Source: an uncultured Dialister sp. (GTDB lineage Bacteria > Bacillota > Negativicutes > Veillonellales > Dialisteraceae). From it: 17,226 bases of DNA. The stretch covers positions 1-17,226 of the forward strand of contig CAKQBK010000060.1 of the NCBI GenBank assembly GCA_934216155.1, written 5' to 3'. Of this stretch, positions 1-6,899 are shown piece by piece (within the stretch, counting starts at the first letter, position 1; every line of letters starts with the position of its first letter). The notes beneath the pieces were generated by a model. The model saw only the letters and a program-made list of their open reading frames with translations, was not told where the DNA came from and did not search any database. Both the position numbers and the translations under genes were made by a program.

Positions 1-77
1 TAAAGAACCGCCGTGTACCGAACGGTACGCACGGTGGTGTGAGAGGTCGGTAGGGGAAACCCTACCTCCTACTCGAT
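1..77 (+). ncRNA. 3' end of a group II intron (domains V and VI)
   Basis: Positions 5-38 fold as a 34-nt domain V. Bases 7-15 pair with 30-38, bases 16-19 pair with 24-27, the loop is GAAC (20-23), and the two-base CG bulge at 28-29 is diagnostic. The catalytic triad is CGC (9-11), as in class IIC introns, with a G10-U35 wobble. Domain VI follows: 49-55 pairs with 60-66 around a GAAA loop (56-59), and 43-46 pairs with 68-72 leaving A71 as a bulged branch-point candidate. The intron probably ends at T77 (CGAT), seven bases from A71 counting A71. The TAA at 1-3 could be the stop codon of the intron-encoded reverse transcriptase, which would lie upstream of the window; this is a guess. The fold is clear from the sequence. 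The exact 3' boundary and class are inference. Confidence 0.88.
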
Positions 78-216
78 ACCGAAATTCTATAAAAAGTCAT
101 AGGCTCTTCCAAAATCCTGTATTTTACTACAGTGTTTTCAGATTTTGAATTTAGTAGGATATAGGTAAAGGTGGCATAGAAAGTGAAAGAGGTTTGTTGG
201 TAGCTAGGAAGACAAG
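78..216. other. Non-coding DNA after the intron, nothing firmly recognised
   Basis: This AT-rich stretch is the 3' exon side of the group II intron. No credible reading frame or terminator with a U-tract is visible. The GGCTCTTCC at 102-110 followed by AAAATC resembles the outer end of some ISL3-type insertion sequences, but no partner end or transposase is present. The modular repeat block begins near 217. Confidence 0.3.
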
Positions 217-513
217 TAGCTAGGGATTGGGGATTAGGGATTAGAAACCTGAAACCGTGATGCGCTAAAAGGTTTATAGATTCATAGGTTCGAAGGTTCG
301 GGTTAGTGGCGCTAAGGTTCTGAAGTGGCTGATGTTTCTCGAATGTGCCTCTTGTGGTAAGTCCTCATGATTCGTAGGCCGAACCTGAGAACCTTGTTCA
401 ACCTGTCAATGAGGCTATCGGAAAATTCAGAGAACCTTCAGCACCTTCAGTCCCCTCAGAACCCTTTCACCACTAGCCCGAACCTTTGAACCTTCGAACC
501 CATGAACCTTTCT
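217..513. repeat. Modular palindromic intergenic repeat, block 1
   Basis: The block opens with the telomere-like word GGGATTGGGGATTAGGG (222-238), then GAAACC words. A left arm at about 269-333 (GGTTCGAAGGTTCGGG, then GTGGCGCTAAGG, then GTTCTGAAGTGGCTGA) is mirrored by a right arm at about 443-513 (CACCTTCAG, CCACTAGCCCGAACC, CCTTCGAACCCATGAACC). The block is therefore one large imperfect palindrome. Its centre (314-393) holds a core that recurs at 4647-4727 with one substitution and one inserted base. It fills the gap before the SPFH gene, and no coding frame in it is convincing. Its role is unknown. Confidence 0.85.
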
Positions 514-562
514 AAATTTTTCTATTTCATAAACATTTTCATTTATAAAAGGAGGAAATCCT

Positions 563-2065
563 ATGGGTCTCATCAAAGCAGCAATCGGTTCGGTCGGCGG
601 GGTATTGGCCGACCAGTGGAAAGAATTTATCTTCTGCGACCAGCTCGACATGAATACACTGGTAGCCAAGGGGCAGAAGAAGACCAGTTCTTTCGGACGG
701 AGTTCAAATACCACGGCAGAAGACAATATCATTTCCAATGGCTCCCGCATTGCGGTCGGTGTCGGTCAGTGCATGATGATCGTGGAGCAGGGGAAAGTGG
801 TGGAAATGTGTAATGAGCCTGGGGAATTTGTCTATGACAAATCTTCGGAACCTTCCATTTTCACTGGTGATTTGAAAACCGGCGTGAAGGATATGTTCAA
901 GAAGATGGGCGAACGCTTTACCTTCGGCGGAGACACCGGAAAGGACCAGCGGGTGTACTATTTCAACATGAAGGAAATCATGGGAAATAAGTACGGGACT
1001 CCTGGGGAAGTGCCTTTCAAATCCTTTGATAATGTGACAGGACAGGTGCTCTTAATTCGCCTCCGCTGTTTCGGGGAGTATAGCTATCGCATTACGAATC
1101 CCCTTCTTTTCTATACCAATGTGGCCGCAGGCAATGGGGAGGACCATTTCGACCGGAGCACCTTGGATAGTCAACTCCGTTCCGAACTCCGCACCGCACT
1201 GCAGCCGGCTTTTGCCAAGATTTCCGCCATGCGTATCGACTATACCGAGCTGGTGGGCCATACCATGGAAATCGCCGATAGTCTGAATGAAATTCTCTCG
1301 AAGAAATGGAGAGACCTGCGTGGTATCGAAATCGTATCTTTCGGTGTCGACAGCATCAAAGCCAATGAAGATGATGAAGCAAAGATTCAGAAAGCCCAGA
1401 TGGGGATGACTATGTCGAACCCCATGATGGCCCAAGGCATTATCGCTGATGCCACCGCCGATGCTATGAGAACAGCTGCTGGAAATCAAGGCGGTATGGG
1501 CGCTATGATGGGATTCATGGGCATGAATATGGCCGGCAATGTAGGCGCCAATATGTACGGACAGGCAGGAAATCAGGCACAGCAGATGGGAATGCAGCCA
1601 CCCATGGGGATGGCACCCCAGCCCATGCAACCCCAGGTAGGCGCCATGGCAGCCGCTCCGGCTCCGACGCCGCAGACACCGCAACCTGCGGGCTGGACTT
1701 GCAGCTGTGGACAGACGGGAAATACAGGAAAGTTCTGTATGAGCTGCGGCAGTCCGAAACCCGAGCCGAAACCGCCGGAAGGTGCGTGGGACTGCGAATG
1801 CGGACAGAAAGGAAATACAGGAAAATTCTGCATGGGTTGCGGAAAACCTAAACCCGCTGCTACTGCTACGGAGCCCGAAGGCTGGACCTGCAGCTGCGGC
1901 ACTGTAAACCAAGGAAAATTCTGTATGAATTGTGGGAATAAGAAGCCTGAAGATGCGCCGCTCTATAAATGTGATAAATGCGGCTGGCGTCCGGCGGATC
2001 CCCATCATCCCCCAAAATTCTGCCCCCAGTGCGGCGATCCCTTCGATGAGAAGGATAGGGAATAG
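563..2065 (+). CDS. SPFH/Band 7 protein with C-terminal zinc-ribbon array (YdjI-like)
   Basis: This 500-residue protein begins with an SPFH/Band 7 region (about residues 20-290) of the type found in Bacillus YdjI and 'virion core protein' annotations. No signal peptide is visible. A flexible linker (about 280-375) is rich in Met, Gly, Gln, Ala and Pro, with 19 Met in about 80 residues. Four zinc ribbons follow. Three are short CxC...CxxC modules (C380/C382/C392/C395, C411/C413/C423/C426, C443/C445/C454/C457). The last is a CxxC...CxxC ribbon (C470/C473/C487/C490). The ATG is preceded by AAAAGGAGG at 548-556. In Bacillus, YdjI helps target PspA to the membrane together with YdjG and YdjH. The next two genes here resemble those partners, so a membrane scaffold or stress role is a reasonable inference. 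SPFH plus ribbons is clear; the function is not. Confidence 0.9.
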   Translation: MGLIKAAIGSVGGVLADQWKEFIFCDQLDMNTLVAKGQKKTSSFGRSSNTTAEDNIISNGSRIAVGVGQCMMIVEQGKVVEMCNEPGEFVYDKSSEPSIFTGDLKTGVKDMFKKMGERFTFGGDTGKDQRVYYFNMKEIMGNKYGTPGEVPFKSFDNVTGQVLLIRLRCFGEYSYRITNPLLFYTNVAAGNGEDHFDRSTLDSQLRSELRTALQPAFAKISAMRIDYTELVGHTMEIADSLNEILSKKWRDLRGIEIVSFGVDSIKANEDDEAKIQKAQMGMTMSNPMMAQGIIADATADAMRTAAGNQGGMGAMMGFMGMNMAGNVGANMYGQAGNQAQQMGMQPPMGMAPQPMQPQVGAMAAAPAPTPQTPQPAGWTCSCGQTGNTGKFCMSCGSPKPEPKPPEGAWDCECGQKGNTGKFCMGCGKPKPAATATEPEGWTCSCGTVNQGKFCMNCGNKKPEDAPLYKCDKCGWRPADPHHPPKFCPQCGDPFDEKDRE

Positions 2066-2090
2066 GTAGCGGTTAGTAGTAGGCGGTAAA

Positions 2091-2670
2091 AGCGTCGGCT
2101 AACTGCATGCTGCCACCTCAGAACCTTCAGAAACTTTTCCAACCTATAGCTAGGAGTAATTAGGGATTGGGGATTAGAAACCCGAAGCCGTAAAGCTTAT
2201 TTCTAACAAAGAAATATTACCGCTAGAGATAAAAGGTTCATGGGTTCGAAGGTTCAAAGGTTCATCCTACGGATATTGAAGATTTACCGTAATAGGCACA
2301 TTTGAAAAGACTGAGTAACTGGAGAACCCTGAGCGTCTTGTCAAACCTGTAGCCAGTGGCCAGTAGCTAGGTCTTAGGCAGTGCATAGTGGCGATAAACA
2401 GCGCCCCTCCTTGGAGAAAGGGCGACAGCTTTTAGGGAAAGTGACAACTGGTAAAAATATACCCTATCCCCCAGCGAGGCTATGCTTGCCGGCCTCTTCC
2501 TGGGGAAGGGGCTTACTCCCCCTAAACCCATTCTGCACATTCAATGCACCTAAGCCACTTCAGAACCCTCAGAACCCTTTGCCGCCAAGCGGTATTATCG
2601 CAATTGCTTTTTGCCTAAACGGTTCCCTACAACCTGAGAACCCTAAGAACCCTTTCCAACCTGTAATAAA
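2091..2670. repeat. Modular intergenic repeat, block 2, with GC-rich cassette
   Basis: About 620 bases separate the SPFH gene from the next true start. The block contains the word GGGATTGGGGATTAG at 2163-2177 and then GGTTCATGGGTTCGAAGG (about 2235-2252). A segment at 2266-2308 matches the reverse complement of the core repeat at 14690-14715. A GC-rich cassette at 2464-2515 (CTATCCCCCAGCGAGGCTA, then a CTTCCTGGGGAAGGGG hairpin) recurs at 6711-6760. At 2556-2664 is a module also found before the genes at 4851 and 6900. An open frame runs through from 2381, but its upstream part is repeat sequence and is not protein-like. Confidence 0.8.
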
Positions 2671-2686
2671 AAATGAGGTGATTATT

Positions 2687-3787
2687 ATGGCTGATACATC
2701 GGTCAGTTACTCTTGTCCGAACTGCGGCGGGCCTTTGGAATTTGCGCCGGGCAGTACAAAAGTGACTTGTCCGTACTGTGATACGGAGTTTGAGACTGCC
2801 ACCATTGAAAATTTATTTGCAAAGAAACAAGAGCAGGCCATCGAGGCGGAGAAAGCGAAGGCGGCCAAGTGGGATACCGCATCTGCTGGTGATGAATGGA
2901 GCCAGGAAGAAGCAGCCCATATGCGGGCAGTGACTTGTTCATCCTGTGGGGCAGAAATCGTGAGTGATGAAAATACCATGGCTACAGAATGTTGTTATTG
3001 TGGCAATCCTACCATGCTTCCGTCCAAGTTTGATGGCATGCTGAAGCCGGATTTCGTTATTCCGTTCAAAAAGACGAAGGAAGATGCGGTGGCGGCATTG
3101 AAAGATTTCTACAAAGGGAAACGATTGCTTCCTGCTGCCTTCACGGCTAATAACCGGGTGGAAAGCATCCAGCCCATGTATGTGCCTTTCTGGCTTTTCG
3201 ATTCGAAAGTCCATGCCACGGCAGAATATCGGGCAGAAAATGACAATATCATCGATACGGAAGATGAAACCATCACGGAGACCAGTGTGTATCGCTGCGA
3301 TCGCAGTGGGGACATGAGTTTCTCGAAAATTCCGGTAGACGGCTCGGAGAAGATGGATGATACCTACATGGAAAGTATCGAGCCTTTTGATTACAATGAC
3401 ATGGTGCCCTTTAATCCAGCCTACTTGACAGGATGCTTGGCAGATAAATATGATGTAGATGCCGAAGCTTCCGTACCGAGAGCCGACGCTCGTATCGAGC
3501 AAAGTGCTATGGATGTACTGCAGGATACGGTTTCAGACTATAGCCGGACGGAATGTCAGGAACATTTTATTACCAAGGAAGGAGACACCGTGTCTTATGC
3601 CATGGCACCCGTATGGATTCTGACCACTAAGTACCAAGGAAAGCCCTATACTTTCATGATGAATGGGCAGACAGGGAAGATGGTGGGCCGCCTTCCTTAT
3701 GACAATACAAAATCCTACATCTATATGTTGGCAGTCACTGTGGTACTGACGCCAATTCTATTTTTCCTCATCCAGTGGATGAGTTAA
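2687..3787 (+). CDS. Membrane-anchored protein with two TFIIB-type zinc ribbons (YdjG-like)
   Basis: The start is ATG at 2687, after GAGGTG at 2674-2679. The open frame extends 102 codons further upstream, but that part reads through repeats and is rejected. The 366-residue product has a first zinc ribbon (C10, C13, C28, C31), a Lys/Glu-rich linker (about 45-65) and a second ribbon (C84, C87, C102, C105). A long uncharacterised domain follows (about 115-335), with one membrane helix near the C-terminus (about 345-364). The ribbons would face the cytoplasm if this is a tail-anchored protein. The layout resembles Bacillus YdjG, a partner of the SPFH protein YdjI. A TPM-like gene begins 13 bases after the stop with its own strong ribosome binding site, so the two are very likely co-transcribed. 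Confidence 0.88.
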   Translation: MADTSVSYSCPNCGGPLEFAPGSTKVTCPYCDTEFETATIENLFAKKQEQAIEAEKAKAAKWDTASAGDEWSQEEAAHMRAVTCSSCGAEIVSDENTMATECCYCGNPTMLPSKFDGMLKPDFVIPFKKTKEDAVAALKDFYKGKRLLPAAFTANNRVESIQPMYVPFWLFDSKVHATAEYRAENDNIIDTEDETITETSVYRCDRSGDMSFSKIPVDGSEKMDDTYMESIEPFDYNDMVPFNPAYLTGCLADKYDVDAEASVPRADARIEQSAMDVLQDTVSDYSRTECQEHFITKEGDTVSYAMAPVWILTTKYQGKPYTFMMNGQTGKMVGRLPYDNTKSYIYMLAVTVVLTPILFFLIQWMS

Positions 3788-3800
3788 AAAGGAGGAAAAG

Positions 3801-4580
3801 ATGATGAAAAAGATACTGACAATGGTCATGGCCCTCATCGCTTGCCTCCTTCTGGTCTTCGGTATGACGACAAAAAGCCAGGCAGCGACCTATCTGACTG
3901 ATAAGAATGGCATCTTAACGAAAGAAGAAAGTCAGGAAATCATTTTTTCTTTACAGGAAATCGAAAAGCACTACGGCATACGGGCTTCAGTCTACATCAC
4001 GGATAAAGTGGATGGTGATGCCCTGAAGATTTCCCAAGCTATGATGGACAAAATTCATGAGAAAGAAAAAGATATCGGTCATATCCAACTCTTCATAGCG
4101 ACCGAAAGCCGGGATTGGTCCCTCATGACCGATGCCATCGCAGGAGAAAGAATCACCGATAATGAAGGATTACCTACTATTCGCGACCAAGTGGTCCCAT
4201 CATTAAAAGACAATCATTGGGCTGGCGCGGTAAAAGGCTATGTGGCTGGCACGAATGACATGCTTTCCTACTATGAAAAAGAAGGAAAGGCCTATACGGG
4301 AGATGAGGAAGGTTTCCTGGGGAGCCTAGGCATTGCATTCTTGGTCGCTTTGGCTATGGGCTTCATTGTGCGGCATCAACTCATCGCTAGCATGAGCAAT
4401 GTCATTCCGGCAGCCAACGCGAAAGTCTATCTCGACGAAGGTAGCTTCCAATTGACAAGAAAAGAGGATACCTTCCTCTTCATGAATGTGACAAGAACCA
4501 AAAAAGAGAAAAAAGCAGAAGCCAGCGAAAGTACCGATCGGTCCTCTTCCGGATCCGGAGGAATTGGGGGAAAGTTCTAA
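3801..4580 (+). CDS. Secreted, membrane-anchored TPM-like domain protein (YdjH/YgcG-like)
   Basis: This 259-residue protein has an N-terminal signal peptide (about 1-28, ending KSQAA). An extracytoplasmic domain at about 33-160 resembles the TPM family (TLP18.3/Psb32/MOLO-1), including a 'YLTDKNGILT' opening and a 'YGIRASVYITDK' strand. A membrane helix spans about 172-191. The C-terminal tail is charged and then Ser/Gly-rich (SSSGSGGIGGKF), like the Gly-rich tails of YgcG-type proteins. Two in-frame ATGs, 3801 and 3804, follow GGAGG at 3791-3795; 3801 is 5 bases and 3804 is 8 bases from it, so either could be used. It sits 13 bases behind the double zinc-ribbon gene and completes a trio like Bacillus YdjI/YdjG/YdjH. 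The TPM call rests on pattern, not on a profile search. Confidence 0.82.
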   Translation: MMKKILTMVMALIACLLLVFGMTTKSQAATYLTDKNGILTKEESQEIIFSLQEIEKHYGIRASVYITDKVDGDALKISQAMMDKIHEKEKDIGHIQLFIATESRDWSLMTDAIAGERITDNEGLPTIRDQVVPSLKDNHWAGAVKGYVAGTNDMLSYYEKEGKAYTGDEEGFLGSLGIAFLVALAMGFIVRHQLIASMSNVIPAANAKVYLDEGSFQLTRKEDTFLFMNVTRTKKEKKAEASESTDRSSSGSGGIGGKF

Positions 4581-4619
4581 TCAAGCGTGAAACCGGTAGA
4601 GTCCCTTGGTCGTATTTCG

Positions 4620-4830
4620 CTAGTAAGGAAAGGTTCTGAAGGTGCTAAGGGTTCTGAAGTGGCTGATGTTTCTCGAACGTGCCTCTTGTGGTAAGTCCTC
4701 ATGATTCGTAGGCCGAACCTGAGAACCCTCAGAACCCTTTCTAACGAAGCGGGATTCATCGCAATTGTCTCTTTCCCCAAAACGGCTCTCTACACCCTGA
4801 GCACCCTGAGAAACCTGTCTAACCTGTCGT
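4620..4830. repeat. Modular intergenic repeat, block 3
   Basis: The core at 4647-4727 (GTTCTGAAGTGGCTGATG through GTAGGCCGAACC) is almost identical to 314-393. It is followed at about 4732-4827 by the module containing AAGCGG, ATCGCAATTG, AACGGCTC, and CACCCTGAG. That module ends in CTAACCTGT ten bases before the AAGGAG of the 5'-nucleotidase gene. Related copies of this second module lie at 2556-2664 and 6778-6880. No coding frame is supported. Confidence 0.85.
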
Positions 4831-4850
4831 CATTATAAGGAGAGTCCATT

Positions 4851-6452
4851 ATGAAATTATCCATCAGAAAACTCGCCGCATCCGTCGTATTGGCCTTGGC
4901 CATGCCGCTGTGCTCTTATGCCGATGTGGTCATTCTTCATACCAATGATACCCACTGCGGGATTGATAGAAATTTAGGATTTGCGAAAGTGGCAGAGTAC
5001 AAGAAAGAAATGGCCAAAGACCATGGCGCCGTGATTCTAGCCGATGCCGGCGATGCTATCCAGGGGGAACCGGTGGGAAAATTATCCCAAGGGGCCTCGA
5101 TCATTTCTATCTTGAATGCCGTAGGCTATGATTTTGCCATTCCTGGCAATCATGAATTCGATTATGGCATGGAACGATTTCTCGCCTTAGCACCGACCTT
5201 GCAATGCGGCTACTACAGTTCCAATTTCACAGACCTTCGGACCGGAAAATTGGTGCTTCCCCCCTACAAACTCTTCACACTGGATGGAAAGAAAATCGCC
5301 CTTGTAGGAGTCACCACGCCAGAAAGTCTGGTCTCTTCTACACCAGCCTATTTCAAAGATAAAGCAGGCACATGGATTTATGGTTTCGCGGAAGATGAAA
5401 AAGGGGATGCTCTCTATGGGGCTGTGCAAAAAGCCGTAGACAGTGCACGCAAAGAAGGAGCGGAGTATGTCATCTTAGTCGGGCATTTAGGCACCAATGG
5501 TTCTATCGATGTCTGGTCTTCAGGCGCCGTCATCGCTCATACCTCTGGCATCGATGCAGTGATTGACGGTCATTCTCATGAAGTGTATTCTAAAGTTCTG
5601 ACCAATAAAGATGGAAAGCCCGTGGTCCTGGCACAGACTGGGACGAAACTAGAAACCCTAGGGAAACTCACGATTTCTGATGCTGGAGAGATTACTTCTG
5701 AACTGGTGAAAGAAATTTCCGCAGCAGATCCGAAGGTGGAAGCCTTAGTGAAAAAAGAAAATGAAGCAGTAGAAAAAGAGCTGTCCCAGAAAGTCGGCAC
5801 AGCGACAATTCACTTCGTGACAGATATCGATGGTGTCCGTCGCGTACGGTCGGGAGAAACGAACTTGGGTGACTTTGCTGCCGATGCCATTCGAGAAACT
5901 TTCCATACCGATGTGGCCATTCTGAATGGCGGTGCTCTTCGTGGAGACATTTTGCCCGGTGACCTAACTTACAAAACTTTGATGACCGTCTATCCCTTTG
6001 GAAATATGATGGCCGTCTACCAAGTGACAGGGCAGCAGATCTTGGATGCCCTGGAAGTGGGCGCTATGAATTGTCCCGAAGAAAATGGCGGTTTCCTGCA
6101 AGTATCGGGTATGACCTATGACATCCATACCGGCATCAAGAGCGGTGTGAAACTGGATGAAAAAGGCGATTTCCTAGGTATCGAAGGAGAGCGGCGTGTA
6201 GCGAATGTATACATCGGCGGCGAGCCCCTGGATCCCATGGAAGACTACACCGTAGCTGGCAATGCGTATCTTCTAAAATATGGCGGCAATAGCATGACCA
6301 TGTTCCAGAGCGGCTATCTCTTGCAAGATACCGATGTGGCTGATATCGAAACACTGGTCAACTTCGTTAAAGCCAAAGGCGGCATAGTAGGAGAAGGCTA
6401 TAAAAATCCGGAAGGAGAAGGACGGATACGGATTATTTCGGTGACGGAGTAG
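4851..6452 (+). CDS. Secreted 5'-nucleotidase / UshA-family metallophosphoesterase
   Basis: The 533-residue product should hydrolyse nucleotides or related phosphate esters outside the cytoplasm. A signal peptide covers about 1-24. The metallophosphoesterase motifs are complete: HTNDTH (30-35), DAGDAIQG (65-72), GNHEFD (99-104), GHLG (211-214) and DGHSHE (239-244), giving the two-metal site. The C-terminal substrate-binding domain (about 315-533) shows ETNLGDFAADA (336-346), NGGALRGDI (359-367) and PFGN (382-385). No sortase signal, SLH domain or lipobox is seen, so a periplasmic product is likely in a diderm cell. AAGGAG at 4837-4842 supports the ATG. The length is normal for the family. Substrate preference (AMP, UDP-sugar, NAD) cannot be read from sequence. 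Repeat blocks isolate it from both neighbours. Confidence 0.95.
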   Translation: MKLSIRKLAASVVLALAMPLCSYADVVILHTNDTHCGIDRNLGFAKVAEYKKEMAKDHGAVILADAGDAIQGEPVGKLSQGASIISILNAVGYDFAIPGNHEFDYGMERFLALAPTLQCGYYSSNFTDLRTGKLVLPPYKLFTLDGKKIALVGVTTPESLVSSTPAYFKDKAGTWIYGFAEDEKGDALYGAVQKAVDSARKEGAEYVILVGHLGTNGSIDVWSSGAVIAHTSGIDAVIDGHSHEVYSKVLTNKDGKPVVLAQTGTKLETLGKLTISDAGEITSELVKEISAADPKVEALVKKENEAVEKELSQKVGTATIHFVTDIDGVRRVRSGETNLGDFAADAIRETFHTDVAILNGGALRGDILPGDLTYKTLMTVYPFGNMMAVYQVTGQQILDALEVGAMNCPEENGGFLQVSGMTYDIHTGIKSGVKLDEKGDFLGIEGERRVANVYIGGEPLDPMEDYTVAGNAYLLKYGGNSMTMFQSGYLLQDTDVADIETLVNFVKAKGGIVGEGYKNPEGEGRIRIISVTE

Positions 6453-6454
6453 TC

Positions 6455-6880
6455 TAGGGATTGGTAGCTAGGCCTTAGGAAGTATAGTAGCCAGGATAAT
6501 AGTGAGGAATTAGGAATGAGGAGTGAGGAATGGAGGTACGGCGCACAACTTATGAAGCGCCGCGAGTTTTAGATAGGCTATAAGAGGTAGTAGAGGTAGC
6601 CCCTTTCCACAGGAAGGGGGTAGGGGGATAGGAAGAAATTCCGCGATATGTAAGACTAGCGGAAAGTCAGTAGTCAATTCTGAATTTCTGTCAGAGGTCA
6701 AGAACACGCTCTATCCCCCGGCGAGGCTACGCCCGCCGGCCCCTTCCTAGGGAAGGGGCTCTGGCGTGAAGCCCTCAGCCACTTCAGAACCCTTTCTAAC
6801 TAAGCGGTATGATCGCAATTGCCTCTTTCCTCAAACGGCTCCCTACACCCTGAGAACCTTGAGAACCCTGTCTAACCTGT
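6455..6880. repeat. Modular intergenic repeat, block 4, with inverted GC-rich cassettes
   Basis: This gap of about 447 bases holds the words TAGGGATTGGTAGCTAGG and GGAATGAGGAGTGAGGAATG near its start. Next come two inverted GC-rich cassettes: 6598-6632 (CCCCTTTCC, ACA, GGAAGGGGG, then TAGGGGGATAGG) and 6711-6760 (CTATCCCCC, then CCCCTTCC/GGAAGGGG). The second matches the cassette at 2464-2515. The last 100 bases (6778-6880) are the module shared with 2556-2664 and 4732-4827, including the palindrome GCAATTGC (6815-6822), and end with CTAACCTGT. No credible gene is present on either strand. Confidence 0.82.
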
Positions 6881-6899
6881 ATAAAAGGAGGACCCCACT

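Noticed and set aside
102..150. ISL3-type insertion sequence end (GGCTCTTCC)
   Set aside because: Only one short end-like match is present, with no second end, target duplication or transposase.
3..600. CRISPR array suggested by dense short repeats
   Set aside because: The repeats are not evenly spaced, differ in length and are mirrored. There are no unique spacers of constant size and no cas genes.
1052..2008. Long open frame on the minus strand inside the SPFH gene
   Set aside because: It is antisense to a well-supported gene. Its His/Ser/Arg-rich composition is a shadow of the Met- and Cys-rich coding strand.
2066..2150. Terminator after the SPFH gene
   Set aside because: Repeat words give some pairing but there is no stable GC stem followed by a T-tract.
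2381..2686. N-terminal extension of the zinc-ribbon protein by 102 codons
   Set aside because: This part is repeat DNA shared with other non-coding gaps, has no ribosome binding site at its start, and a good site with ATG lies at 2687.
4577..4780. Small minus-strand gene after the TPM-like gene
   Set aside because: The frame lies in the repeat core. The similar frame at 7900-8205 shares residues only because the repeat is shared.
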